From positions 18,464,421 to 18,528,420 of the forward strand of contig NC_072462.1 in assembly GCF_027596085.1 (NCBI RefSeq): 64,000 bases of DNA, given 5' to 3'. Numbering within the stretch: position 1 is the first letter of the stretch; each line of letters begins with the position of its first letter. A program made the translations under genes and the position numbers. Below the pieces are notes generated by a model. It saw only the letters and a program-made list of their open reading frames with translations. It ran no database searches and was not told where the DNA came from. This stretch comes from Anoplopoma fimbria. Its lineage: Eukaryota; Chordata; Actinopteri; Perciformes; Anoplopomatidae. Below, in pieces: positions 38,071 to 50,267 of the stretch.

Positions 38071-41000
38071 CTAGTGCTGCCATGAGCTTATTTAAATGAA
38101 GGTACAAAAATACAGTTTGTTAAACTGAATGTTACTGGAAATGTAATGTGTATTACCAGAAATGATTAAAGTGCATTAAAATAAAAACTGATGGATTACA
38201 TTATAATGCAACCTTATAATTACTTTCAACCAGCTTGACAGTATTTGATCATATTGCAACAGTGTCCTGTTCCTTTCAAGCTAATTGCACTTGACTGCTT
38301 ATAGATGAGGTTGAGATTTAATACAGTGAGGAACACACTGTCCATCAAAAACATAAAACAGTATGATTTAAGCATGGATAAGCAGAAGTGCTATCCAAGC
38401 AGAGCCTGTTCTTTTTCCAGACATTTGATATAAGTGTTAATATAGTTCTGGCATTGTTTGGAAAACAGGAGGTTGGCTGTGTGATCTTTATGACAGTGGA
38501 TAACCAATAATTTTTCTGTTACTTGTCTTTGACATGTCTGTCACTTTTATGGATGGCTGCGTGTCCTGACTGTTGAAGACGCTGAGCTTTTACTCAACTG
38601 TTACCAACTCTCTGAGCCAAAATTGTGATTTTCCAGTCAAGTCTTTGGCTGGCTAGTACTTCCGATGTCCTAGAAATGTCAAATCCTATACGTCAGTCTA
38701 TTATTTAGTTTTGATAATAGTTTGAGTAGCTTAACTCTCACTTTTTAACAGCTCTCTTCCTGCCTGTGTAATTTATGTTGCTAAAACCACTGCAGTTTCA
38801 AATATCCATACATAAATAGAAAGCCTTAAACATTTGACAGTGGCAAGGCATATTCAAGCCAAAAGTTTGTGGCTTCATGTCATTGGCAACTCAAACAAGG
38901 AATACTATAGACTAAAGAAAGTACCAGACACCTCACTGTCATCTTTATTCAGGTCTTAGTAGTAGTGATAAAAGGCTGCTGAGGCAAGAACACTAGCAGG
39001 GAACATGCTAGTAAAGGCAATATAGGGCAGCGTGGCCTCAGTACTGCCTGTAGCGTTTGTTTATCCAACATGCTGTAATGTTATGAGAACTGCTGCTTGG
39101 GCTCTAGTTACAAGTTGTAATGTAAATATCAATGTGTATGGAAAAGGAATGCTATTTAAGACTTACCATATGTTCTAATAATTTGAGCCGCTGATTGTGG
39201 ATGTCTTTCTAAGGACGGATACTGTTGTGCTTCTCATCTGGTGTTCCCTTTACTAAGTATAGATGGTCAGAAAGGTTTGTATTTAACTTGAAGGAAACCT
39301 TTCTGTACAACGATAATGAGATAATTTCACTTTACTTATAACATAAGTGATCTGTTTTCTAATTTACAATTCCATTTCTTTCAACTGGTCTTTTACATGT
39401 ACTACTTATAGTATGAGTACAGTCAAATTATCTCATTATTCTAAAATACATTTAGAGAAAGACTAAAAACAAAGCAAGCATCATCAATTCCAGATGGAAT
39501 ATAGAATAAGTAGACTTATTTAAATAATCCACCCCTGTCTCCACAACAACTTTTCTTTGGCAAGTGTGTTTGCAAGCTAGATGTTGAACAGCATAATAAG
39601 GAAGGATTTGTAACAAAGATTACAAGGTTAATTTATTGTCATTGTCCAACAGTGTTGCACATCAAAATTCAGTTTGTAGTCCAATTTTTCTACATAAGAA
39701 AAACACACAAAAAAGAACTATATTATATGTGGAGGGTGGATGATGTATTTCAGCAAAATGTTTTTTTGGTGCATTTTATGGTTAATTTAGGTAAAAAAAT
39801 CTTTCCTCAACAGTAACCAAATGTTTTAGAATAGATAGTAACATATGGAGCACAGGACGTGAACCGTGGTGTCTGTGGTAAAAGGCAGCCTAACGTCCTA
39901 CAGTACCTTCACCTCCCACAACTTCTGTGCGGTAAAATAAAGTTCCACTTCCTGGATCTGGGCAGCAATTGTGTTTCCTCCAAATAGTAGACACTTATAT
40001 ACAGTTATAAAAGCTGTCACTTCATAGAGAAGTTCAGTACAAAACATAGCAACTCTGTAAGTTTCTATAACCATGACATGAGCTAATCTGTGACCCTCTA
40101 ACTCAGGGGTGCCATGTATGAATGTCGCTGGGTGTAGCGAGTTAGCTGTGAATGAGAGCTTTCAGGTCTGTCCCTGGTCATTATCTCTGCCATCTCCCCG
40201 CTCCTGGAAAGACGTACAGTCTACATATTGTGCATTGAGGTACATATTTTTGGCCCATTTCATAGTTTTAAAATGTATGAAATTGGCCTAAATAAATAAT
40301 CTGTGGAAATATATGTCAGATGTCACTCCAGAAGTGTGCTTCTTAAACGGGGGGTTGGGCCTTAACTACAGGCTGCAGGCCTGTTTCTAGTTTTTAGTAG
40401 GAACGGATATGACTGCTACTATTTCTTATGTCGGGAACCTAAAGCAACACTGATGTGACACATTTTGGGCCTTAACGTGGAAAACTGTAATAAACTCTTG
40501 ATAAAAACAATTAAAATTGTTTTATTGACGTTATATAGTGTGGAGAGAGAAGTTATACTCAGCAATAATATCAAATGTTTATAGCTGGAGTTCAAAGAAA
40601 CATTTTTATTTCGATTTTCCATATGAAAACTTATAAACAGAAAAACTGATACGTTGATCTTTAACAAAGCCATGCAATGAAAACATCTGTAAAACCAGCG
40701 TGGCAGAACTAAACTGAACACAGCATGGAAGTATGCAACGTTATTTACAAATTTACACCAACAACATCAGCATTTTCACAGGTGTCATGTGTGTTTTGTT
40801 TTGAAGCAAAAGTGGAAGTATTAGAATAGAACAGTAATTAGGGAGGTAGTTTTGCTATGGGCTGTGTGACTCCTAAAGATCTAAAAATGTTTTCAGTAAC
40901 CCAGGCATTGATGCTTTTTTCTTTGGCAAAGAAGGCGCAGGTGTTTTCTCACCACTTATTTTCTCTTTTCAGTGTTTGACCGCACAGAGATTGCTATTTA

Positions 41001-42639
41001 GTTTGGTTTCTTTCTTGTAAAATGTATTCACCTCCATGGGGGGAGGAAGAATGTTTATCCAGGATTGAAAGAGGTTTTTTTCTTTCTGTCTGACAGAAAC
41101 ACAGACTAATGTATTACTTTGTACTAATTATTAGCAGTATGAGAAAGAAACAGAGCGATGTAGTTGTCACAAATCACCTGGCATATTTAGGCCCCAGAGT
41201 TCAGGTCAGTTGCCAAAGGCTACATCATACGCAAGGCCGAATTTCAGGAAAATGCAGACCTTCTAAAACACAATTTTCTGTTCCTACTTTCTGCCTTTTT
41301 TTCCGTGGCATCAATCATTTTTAATCAAAGGTGTCTGAATTTCATTTTTGTTAGTAATTCCATGACATAGGTGCACGGGCAGGCTGCAGGTTTGGCCTTT
41401 TTTTCCAAGTACAAAACATGTTCTTGTTAAGGTGGACTGCTGGTCATAACAAATTGCCTCCATTCAAAGTCATCCTTCATTCTTTTTGTTTGCCAAATTT
41501 CAATAAAAAATGTTCCCAAACTAGGTTCTCTCAATTGTTGATCTCATGGAAAAGCTTCTTCCAAATTTTACATTTGGGGTTTGGACTTTTTCCATCAATT
41601 TATCAGATCCCTTATAACCATTTAGTTAGGGTTTTTTTGTGTTGTGCCGCATGGTTATTTAAATATCTCCTTCTCTTGACTGAGCATATAATAGCAGTGT
41701 TTTTTTTCAAACTCGGTCCCCAAAAACACATTGAATCTTTTGGGGACACATCAGCTTTGATGGTTTACGTCCTATTAGATTTTGTGTGTGTATACAAATT
41801 TGTGTGTGTGTGTGTCCCTTTGAAGTTTTGAATTCCGCCCACCCTTCTGTGGCCCTGCATTGTGCCAAACAGCTCCATTTGTCCCACCTTAATCCTCTGA
41901 CGTAAACTCACATAAATCACACTGAGTTGTTTCTAAACGTAGGCAGGCTGAGAAAACTCTGTCTCTGTGTCTGGTTTCCAAGTCCCATGGAGAGTTTAAA
42001 AGCTGCTGGTTATTCATTTAACTGACCACCTGTATTGAAACTGAATTTTGCTTAAAGCAGAAAATAAATGCATGTCTCCTTTGCACGGTAGCTGACGGTT
42101 AACCTCCCCAGGAGCTCTTAGATGACTTAGAGAGGTGTCCAAATTAGATAAAGGCACCGTTACTCCAAAAACTTAAGTAAAATGTACATAACAAACGTGC
42201 CAAGTTTTAAAGGGTCCATCAAACTTTATTCTTTTGGGACATTGTTTCTTTCGCGGACAAAATTGCTTGCACTTACCAAAAATACTAGTTAAAAAAAAAA
42301 GGTTATTCATTTTGGCAAATGTAAACTTTGCAGTTTTAAGTAGTACCCAATCAGTCCTCTTCCATGGTTATAACACAGTGGGTCATCATTTTAGCCAACA
42401 CTTATTCGTTCTAGAGATGAGGCAGCAGTATGGCACCCATAGTGAATCGAGGCCAACCTTTCTCTATCGATGGCTCTGGGCCAGATTAAAGTGCCGGGGC
42501 TCATTGTTTACACAGCTCTGTGGTGCCATGGCCGAGCAGGCCCAAACAATGGGCCCCTGCTCCCCCTTGTCAGAGTGAGGGGAAGAATGGAGACCTCTTG
42601 ACATGGCAACCTGAAGCCTCAATGCCCCCACTTCTCGTA

Positions 42640-42830
42640 GCTGAGAGGGTCAGGAGCGAGGAAGAGAGAAAGAGGGGATGTTAGAGATAAGGAAGAAAGA
42701 GAATGGGGAGATGAAAATGGAGGATGGAGAAAAAATGACTGATATGAGGGTGGATGAGGAATTTTTAAGGATAGAGGAAGAAAGATAGAGAGCCGAAGAG
42801 GAATGAAACAAAGGATAGTCCATGAAACGA
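42640..42830. repeat. GA-rich polypurine region
   Basis: About 190 bp with very few + strand pyrimidines (GAGGAAGAGAGAAAGAGGGG, GGAAGAAAGAGAATGGGGAG), low complexity. Confidence 0.8.
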
Positions 42831-42987
42831 GAGTAGCAGAGGAAAACGCTGAAAAGAGCTGGTGCTGAATGGAAAGGTGGTCTGCAGATGTAAAATTAGG
42901 AAATGGAATGCAAAGAAAAGTTGAGCACTTAAGTGTTTAGGAGACAACAGAAGTATGAAAGGATGCAAGAGGAAATATAGTTAAACA

Positions 42988-43125
42988 TTTTGGGAAATAA
43001 CCTGATTTACTTCCTTGCGAAGACGAGAAGATCCATAATGCGACATGAGACGGTTAGCATAGCTTAGCATTAAGACTAAAAGGGAAAACAATTTGCATGG
43101 CTCTGTCTAAAGTCCTCTCTCCTCT
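42988..43125 (+). repeat. Abundant percomorph interspersed repeat (GTTAGCATAGCTTAGCATTAAG type)
   Basis: TTTTGGGAAATAACCTGATT, GCGAAGACGAGAAGATCC, GAGACGGTTAGCATAGCTTA and GGCTCTGTCTAAAG match, in order, a repeat found throughout percomorph genomes. It lies about 150 bp upstream of the third visible exon. A relative in the opposite orientation makes up part of 10969-11504. Confidence 0.75.
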
Positions 43126-43273
43126 GTATTAAAATCATGCATAGGACTCTTTTTCTAGGAACTTCTGAAACAGTTAGAAGGGTAGTAAATGTCTTCTTTC
43201 AATTTTCTTGCAGTAACTCATCATTAGCATTCGGAAGTGGAGGTCATCACTTTTCTTTTTTTGTTGGTCGCAG

Positions 43274-43364
43274 GTCACTTTCTGGGAAACAATACAGTCA
43301 TTGATGTGCTTCGTCGCCAGGGATACGAGGTGGAGCACACCCCTGCTGGGCAGCCCGTAAACAG
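43274..43364 (+). CDS. trabd2a: TIKI-family metalloprotease, third in-window coding exon (GX2H histidine)
   Basis: This 91-nt exon completes codon 108 (Gly), encodes H109 to N137, and leaves two bases of codon 138. The acceptor is TTGGTCGCAG|GTCACTTT and the donor is AACAG|GTAAAT. Translation gives [20 protein letters not shown] and then [10 protein letters not shown], which is diagnostic of TIKI proteins. G106-A107-G108-H109 forms the conserved GX2H motif across the splice junction. N113-N-T115 is a sequon. It is the end of the folded TraB domain; the following exons encode the low-complexity stalk and tail. A (CA)n array begins 31 nt after the donor. Confidence 0.95.
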
Positions 43365-43392
43365 GTAAATTGAATGCTAAAATGCACTTAAA

Positions 43393-43395
<3 letters not shown>

Positions 43396-43477
<82 letters not shown>
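43396..43477. repeat. (CA)n microsatellite just downstream of a 5' splice site
   Basis: A pure 82-bp CA run beginning 31 nt after the donor at 43365. In the transcript it is a CA repeat, the binding sequence of the splicing regulator hnRNP L. Confidence 0.97.
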
Positions 43478-43479
<2 letters not shown>

Positions 43480-45288
43480 ATATCTCTACTGACACCTTAG
43501 CCTGCTTTTTGTGATTTTCATGACAATACATGATGGGATAGGGTAAATTGATTGTAAGCCAGATTTAGGTACAAATCCGGACATGAGACACACCTTAAAC
43601 TGTACATAAAATCAACATTATGTAAAATGATTTATAATGAAAGAATATTGGGTTAAAGGAGTAGTTTAGGGCCTTTTCTGTTCCATCAATTTTAGTAAAA
43701 ACACTCCATAAAAAGCACAAGAAATGTCTTAGAAATAAGAGAATACAAAAGAGACTGACAAAGAGAATAGCCGAGCAAATCTGAAATACAGAGATGACGG
43801 ATGGAGAACATATTATGTTTCACCATAGTTGTTTCACATGATGATTTCTTCTGAAAACATGAGTCTGTAAAACTCCAAGGTCCATATTTTATTACTTAAA
43901 TGGGTGTAAGTTTACTTCCATGCCACATTTTACATGGCAACCACTGCCTCATGGCCCTGACATGAATATATTCCTTTCAACTTTTTCACTGGATTTCAAA
44001 TGGGAAATCATTTTCCCAACTTCATAGTTGGTCTGTGTTCATTTGCAGACCCAAAACAGATGTTCAAGTTCTACTTCAGCCCTTGGAGAAATGCGTTGTT
44101 TGCAAATAATGAAAAACTGCACAACAGTTATCCATTGTGTGTTTGTTACTCTCTCCAATTGTTCCTAAACATCAGTATTTTGTCATTGTTTTGTCATAAT
44201 TTATTAGTTTACCTATATTATTGACAATGAAGATTTGGCAATGAACCTCTTCTCTACTGATATCATAAGGGGCTCATTTTGGAGTGGAAGTTGGCGATAT
44301 AAGGAAAGAAATAGTCAGATTCAGAGCACTAGTGTTTTTACAGGAGATACAAGGACCTTCATTGGCTTTAAACTTTAAGCACTAGAATAATAAACATAAC
44401 TGTTATTATATTAACTTTAAATACCAACAGTCAGCTTTACATTAGTTAGCTATTTCTTGTTACCATTGGTTTAAACTATTGTATCATTGTTAGTCTGAAA
44501 CAGGAAAGCTGTTAACTCAATGAGCTTTAAAGACATAGTCCTTTAGATATTTAAGAAATCAAACCTTGTTTTAGATACTATTTATCTCTCTATATATTAG
44601 TTTAAATTGTTACAGGGGCAGTCTGCCATTCCTGTAGTAAAATCAAATACGTGAGGGAATCACAAGAAATGATGCATTGTTTACTGCTCACTGTCCCAAG
44701 GCTCTATCAGAGCTGTATTAAGTTACTGCTAATGCATGTCAGTGCTGTGACATCGAGGTGCAAAGCAAATACATTATCTTTTGCAGTAAAATGTCTTTTA
44801 TATATTTTCTGCAAGCAGTAATTAGTTAAAGAGAATATTTTGCATTGTCTAAAATGTTGGATTAAATAACTTTAAACATTTTCTAATTATTTGGACAGAA
44901 CAGATATTGTCTAGAAATATGCAGATCTCAAACAATTTTCATGAACCAAGCTAAACAATGTTGTAAAAGCTACTCGGAGATGTAGTCCTGTATATGTTCG
45001 GTGTGGTGGTCGGATAGCTGTAGGAATCTCGTATTTATTTTTTCTCAGTTTAAGGAAAAAAAGGGCGCAGTGATGTCCCTTATTCACTGAGGCAGTCTAT
45101 TGTTTCCACTATGTAGATTTTAATGCAGATAAATCTGACAAACTCCAAACTCCCCACCAGCCACCAATGAAGTTTTGTTGAAAAGGCCAACCTAAGTAGA
45201 GCGTATACCTCCTGCTGTGAAGCATGTAGTATGTCTCTACCATAGCACACTCTGCGGGTGGCTATCTCATTGCAGATCTGTGTTCCCA

Positions 45289-45291
45289 GTG

Positions 45292-45360
<69 letters not shown>
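45289..45360. repeat. (GT)n microsatellite
   Basis: A 72-bp GT run with one GC interruption near the start. In the transcript it is complementary to the CA array at 43396 in the same intron. Confidence 0.96.
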
Positions 45361-45361
<1 letters not shown>

Positions 45362-45932
45362 ACAGAATGAGTGTGTGTTTTTTTGTGAGTTTGGCAAAGC
45401 ACAAAATGAATAACAAAGTCCATAGAAACCACTCCTGCAGCATAATCAATTTCTCCACCATTTAATCTGTTCAGGATCCAATACTCGCAGGCAGTGAAGA
45501 TTTTTGGCATTTGGTGGTGGATTCCACCGAGGGTGGCTTAGCTGGTCTCTCCAAACCAAATACAATTTTGAAGTGCCATGAACTCAGCCCATATTTGGAT
45601 TGTGCAAACTTTAACTTACCATCCAGTCAACTGACAGGGACATGCATATAATATAGACTAGAGGAAAACAAGCACTCCTGAGACTCACATTTGCCTGGCA
45701 TAATACAAACACAAAAAAATACAATCTTTGCTAACTAACAAAGCGACTGCAAGTCCTAGTTCTATTATCATATTATTTTAACTCCAGAACTATTGCTAAT
45801 ATTGTGTGGGACAGAACAGTCACATCCCACATATGCTAACATTAAAGGTCATATTTAACCATATAAACGGCACATCCTGTGACTAGATTCTTTCAAAAAC
45901 GATCTTATGTTCCTGTGATTTGCACCCACTAG

Positions 45933-46205
45933 GAGATCATCATCCAGACCTGGCTCACCAGAATTAGACGACCACCATGATGAGCCTCCTCTTCTAGAGC
46001 CTTTCCTCCATGAGCTCCCCCACAAAGAGGACGATCAGGGGCGTCCCCTGGAGGACGATCTGTTACCCCACATGCTTCTGCCAGCGGACAGCTTTGAGCT
46101 GTTGGAGAAAGCAGAGAGAAAAATGCTGAAGAAAAAGAGGAGGAACAAGCAGAAGAAGCAGCGGCACCGGCATTTTAATGACCTCTGGGTTCGCATTGAG
46201 GAGAG
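45933..46205 (+). CDS. trabd2a: TIKI-family metalloprotease, fourth in-window coding exon (linker with basic cluster)
   Basis: The exon encodes residues 139-228 with split codons at both ends (AG|G for Arg138, AG|C for Ser229). The acceptor is GCACCCACTAG|GAGATCATC and the donor is GAGAG|GTAAGAG, a near-consensus site. The first part is acidic and Pro/His-rich (SPELDDHHDEPPLLEP), followed by LLPHMLLPADSFELLE (181-196), a strongly basic run KKKRRNKQKKQRHRH (204-218), and FNDLWVRIEES (219-229). The basic-run/DLWVR-EES arrangement is a recognisable TIKI C-terminal signature and is the main support for this exon. The region has no enzymatic motif and is probably an extended juxtamembrane stalk. 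The acceptor is a TAGGAG (NAGNAG-type) tandem site that could add or drop one Arg. Confidence 0.93.
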
Positions 46206-46934
46206 GTAAGAGGACAGTCTGGAAGTGGGGGCAGCGTGCAAGGGATCTTGTTTCTGATACACATCTGTCATCAATGACAGGTCTGTCTCCTTTGCTGTGA
46301 AAAGGGGATGAGGAGACATGTAGAAAAAATGAGACGAAGGGTCAGAGGTGTAGACAGAAAAGAAAAGAGTATAACGGTAAAAGCTCAGAGAAGAAAGACA
46401 GAGAGGATGTGAGAGGAAAGAGGGGATATTGACAATGTGTAATGCAGCCTTTCCACCTGTCTATAGAATAGAACTGACACTTCCTGGTGTGATGCCCCAG
46501 GCTCAAACAGCCACCATATCACATCACCATACTCTTCATGCAATCTGCACAAATATCACCACATATACACACACACCCCCTGCAGTGTCGTGAGTCCAGA
46601 CTAGTTCCTAGATGGTATAAGTGTCTCAGATGGAAAAATAGCAGCCTGGGAATTCCTGCTAAGTATCCGGTTTTGTTCTCACAGTAGCTCCAGGCAGGGA
46701 TCTAACTGGACAACAAAACAAGCTCACCTTTCAGACAAAAAGGAGACCTCTGCACAAGGTGTGGTCTGCCATGTTGAAAGTTATTTTAGTTGGTGGTTAG
46801 GGCATCATTTTATGTTGTCATGAATATAATTGTGCACGTGGGCATGAAGCAAAAAGGTTTATTTGACCCAACATACATTTTCTACACCAACTTATGCTGC
46901 TCTGAGTCAGGGGATAGAGGATATCTCAGCATGC

Positions 46935-47000
46935 GTCATTCACACATTTAAGAGATTCCAGTTCACCTGACTTGCACATTTTTGGACTGTGGGAGGAAAC
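46935..47000 (-). repeat. Interspersed repeat fragment, minus orientation
   Basis: CAGTTCACCTGACTTGCAC and TTTTTGGACTGTGGGAGGAAA are the reverse complement of the CCTCCCACAGTCCAAAGACATGCAGG-type segment of a ubiquitous fish repeat, whose other copy starts at 47385. Confidence 0.65.
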
Positions 47001-47384
47001 ATTACTTGTAACCTGTCACTTTGTCGCTCGTAGTGTGAACATGTTGTATAAAGGTGCAAATCGTTTGTTTTCTTTTATCTGACTCCTGAATGAGCATGTG
47101 TTTGCATGCTAGTTTTTGTGGAACATAGAGCTTGTTTTCTATGGCTAGTTTGAACATTATACAGATGGAGACTGTTTATGCAGGGACAATACCTCTGGTC
47201 CTGTCGAAGCCATAGGCTACCATTACACCTGTCATTTCAGTTCAATATTTAAAAAAAACCTGTGGTTCATATTTCTAAGATGTCTGTATACGTTCATGTT
47301 ACTTTACCCGACTCTTCCTCTTCCTTTGTTAATACAAAGCTTCAAATTATATTTACATACAATTTCCTCTGGTTTCTACAGTTT

Positions 47385-47600
47385 ACTTCTACAGTCCAAA
47401 GATATGCAGGTTAGGGGATTCGGAGAATGTAAACTATCAATTGGTGTGAGCATGAGTCCTTTATGTTTGGTGTTTCAGCAGGTAACAGGTTGCATAGGAA
47501 CAGTGCAGCTTACTGTGGGTCAATGGGCAATGGGTTTGGGAGAAACAAATGAAAGGAACAGGATAAATGAGGGAAAAGCTAAAATAAAGTCTGGTGGACA
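47385..47600 (+). repeat. Interspersed repeat, plus orientation (ACAGTCCAAAGATATGCAGG type)
   Basis: ACAGTCCAAAGATATGCAGG, TTAGGGGATTCGGAGAATGT, AAACTATCAATTGGTGTGAG and CATGAGTCCTT match, in order, a very common fish repeat. The frame across it (47296-47616) is therefore not a gene. Confidence 0.7.
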
Positions 47601-49408
47601 TGTAAAAATGAACTAAGTAAGGCTACAATTCTTCCATTCATTTCAAAATCGTGATTATCTATACCTGCAGCTTACTGGTGGGTAAGGGTTTGGATAATAA
47701 GACCTGCAGGACTCTGCTCTTAAGCATCTAGATATATTTTACCGCCGTACGAACATGTATTTTTCCATGTACAGTATAAAAAAATTCAAAATTCTTTACA
47801 GAAAGAAATGTCCAGCCATGTAGCGTCTGTTCTTCACGTGAACAGAGGGGGTTTGTGAACGTTTGTGTACATTATGTCTGCAGAAATGTTTTCCTCTCCT
47901 TCTGAGAACCCCTGTATTTTGAACTGAAAGGAAACAGACTGTTTGTGTACATATGTTAGTGTACACGGTGCACGTCTTTGTATATTTTAATGTCTGAAAA
48001 GGTGGCTGATTGAGCTAGGGAAAGAGTGAGTCCGAAAAACAGAGGCAACTATATTGCCACAGTTCTCTGTTGTGTTTGATTCATGGCACCTCTCTTCGCT
48101 CTCAAACATAAATAAACCTGCTTCATAACTTAAAAAAAATATGTCTAATGTTTGCTTTGGACTTTTAAATAGCTGCTTTAATAATTAACAGACACTTTAA
48201 AATAAATAAATCCTGCTAAAAGGGTACAAGTTACGTGTTCTGCCCCTGTTTGGTCTGAAATAATCATCCATACTAAAATGCATTTAATAACTAAAGCCTA
48301 AAACTGCAGGCTGTTGAGCCAACACCAATCAGTGCAAAGCAAATAATATTATCTTTATGTATCCGGGAGTAATGAAGTCAGTTCTGGTATCTGTGGTAGG
48401 AAAATATATGAACATTTGGAATCTCAGCATTTCAAACTAACCAGTACCAAAAAGAATGTAAGCTGCTAACCAGCTTCTGTTTGATTCTAGAGAGGACTGT
48501 TACTGCTTTGGCTTGTAACTGGGATCTATGTGCTATTGACTATTTGTGTGGTTGTCCTGTCATTTATTACTGACTCTAACTCAGCAAATTTTAGTCATCT
48601 TAATTTAACTGGCAAGTAACTCTCCAAACTTTTCCAATTGTGTACCTTCTTCAGCCAAAGAGATTGCAGTCGGACATCTAAATGAAAATGAATTTGTCCA
48701 CAACAATCCCTCTAAGCGTAGAGTCATTTGTCTGCAGACATTCCAAATATGGACCAATGATAGAAATTTAGGGATTAGACATCATTTTTTTAAATTCCTT
48801 TTTTTGTAATGGTGATAGACACACCTTTCTTGCCAAACCCCTGTTGCAGCCCACTGGTATGGGAGGATTCCGACTTCAGGAACTTGGGTGTTTGTTTTGC
48901 CTGGCCTCGTCCCAGTCAAAACCACACAAGCTATGCAGTCTCTGCATCAAACAGATCAAAAATGATTTCATTGCCGGACTTGTTTAAAGAAGACAGATAC
49001 AGACAGACAGGATGTATAATTTTGGGAGAAGAAGAAAAAGTAAAAGAGCGAGAAGCATATATACTGATTGGCTGTTGTTTTATAGCCATACAGTGATCAA
49101 TGAGTTGCACGCCTAGGAGTTTTGTATTTGTTAAATCTTTGCTGATTGGTCCGTGCTGTGGATTCCTTTGTAGAGAATTTTAACTTTGTAGCCCTCACCG
49201 TCATTCATTTTTCCATTGGTTTTTTTTCCAGCAGTTTGCATACTTTCTCTGGAATTGTTGACAATATGGGGATGTAGAGAGTCCTTTTCTTTTGAAGATT
49301 ATTATGATTTTCTTTCCATTCCCAAGGAACAGTATAGTGACTAAGCAGTGTGAAGATAGGGTTAAAAAATAAATATATATGGTAATTAGTCTGGAAATAA
49401 TAGTTCTT

Positions 49409-49443
49409 CAAGTTGGGAGCAACACATTCTTGCTCCCAACTTG
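49409..49443. repeat. Perfect hairpin: 14-bp stem, 7-nt loop
   Basis: CAAGTTGGGAGCAA, then CACATTC, then TTGCTCCCAACTTG, without mismatch, about 630 bp before the terminal exon. Confidence 0.96.
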
Positions 49444-50068
49444 TCTAATACCTTGGTCAGTGGCCCTAAGCTTCAAACTATGACGCTCTATGTATCCCTC
49501 TAGATTTCAACATGTTAATTCAAATTGGACGCCTGTTTCCCACCCCCCCCAAAAAAATTGTGTTATTCTCAAAATGTACATTAGTGGCCTGAAAACTTGG
49601 TTTCAAGTTTGAAATATTTTCTATTAAATTGAATAGCCTTGTGTAAAAAAGCAACAATCAGTTTTAAAGCTAGGAAAAAAATAAACATCATTTGTTATTT
49701 GTTGCTAATCTTGAGGACTGTTTGTTCATGAGGATTTGATCAAATTTGACTAACGGCAGCCTGGCAACATGAGCAAATAACCCTATAACTGTTGATAAAT
49801 ATTGCTAAACCCTGATTGGTGCATGGCAGTATGTAACATACATTTCTTTTCTCAAACTGAGCTCAGTCCTTCTCAAACCCTTGAGGAGAACACAGACAAA
49901 AACACTAAATCAGGAATCTCTCTTGAAATAATCAAAGCTGAACTATATGTAGGACCCCATCATTCACAAAAGGAAGTTGATGTAGGTAATAGGTATTGGG
50001 GCTTTTAAAGAAAAATTGATTTTTTAAAACTAATTTGTCTGTTCTACTCCCTTGTCTTCCCTCTGCAG

Positions 50069-50267
50069 CGCTATGGTTCAGTCTCCACCTCCCCCGCTGG
50101 TTCGCATCATCAATGGCTACATCACAGAGCAGCCACCTGACAGAGTCCACGGCCACCACCATCACATATCTTCAGCATGGACCACTTCCTCAAACTCACA
50201 ATCTTTACTTGTCTTCCTCTGCACATTGCTTACAGTGATCCCACAGGCATGGACTGCTTTTCTCTAG
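50069..50267 (+). CDS. trabd2a: TIKI-family metalloprotease, terminal coding exon with hydrophobic C-terminal tail
   Basis: The acceptor CTTCCCTCTGCAG|CGCTATG joins AG|C as Ser229 and the frame runs to a TAG stop at 50265-50267. The encoded 66 residues contain a PPPP run (235-238), a His cluster HGHHHH (256-261), a small-residue spacer (TTSSNSQS, 267-274) and a final 20-residue hydrophobic segment LLVFLCTLLTVIPQAW... (275-294) with no charged residue after it. A small-residue site followed by a terminal hydrophobic stretch is the layout of a GPI-attachment signal, and TIKI proteins are reported to be GPI-anchored; a simple C-terminal membrane anchor is the alternative. The His-rich run before the anchor also occurs in TIKI1 as I remember it. 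The in-window protein totals 294 residues. Confidence 0.93.

Larger units (their letters stand above)
43365..45932 (+). other. Intron (2.57 kb), phase 2
   Basis: A GT-AG intron. It contains a CA array starting 31 nt after the donor and a GT array at 45289-45360. The rest is AT-rich with no further feature seen. Confidence 0.92.
46206..50068 (+). other. Intron (3.86 kb), phase 2
   Basis: A GT-AG intron between the basic-cluster exon and the terminal exon. It contains two oppositely oriented copies of one fish repeat (46935-47000 and 47385-47600) and a perfect hairpin at 49409-49443. Nothing else is recognised. Confidence 0.92.

Noticed and set aside
41418..41831. 137-codon + strand frame, hydrophobic
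   Set aside because: It consists of AT/T-rich intronic sequence giving Phe/Leu-rich translation and ends in a GT run; no signature.
47296..47616. 106-codon + strand frame in the last intron
   Set aside because: It is largely made of an interspersed fish repeat.
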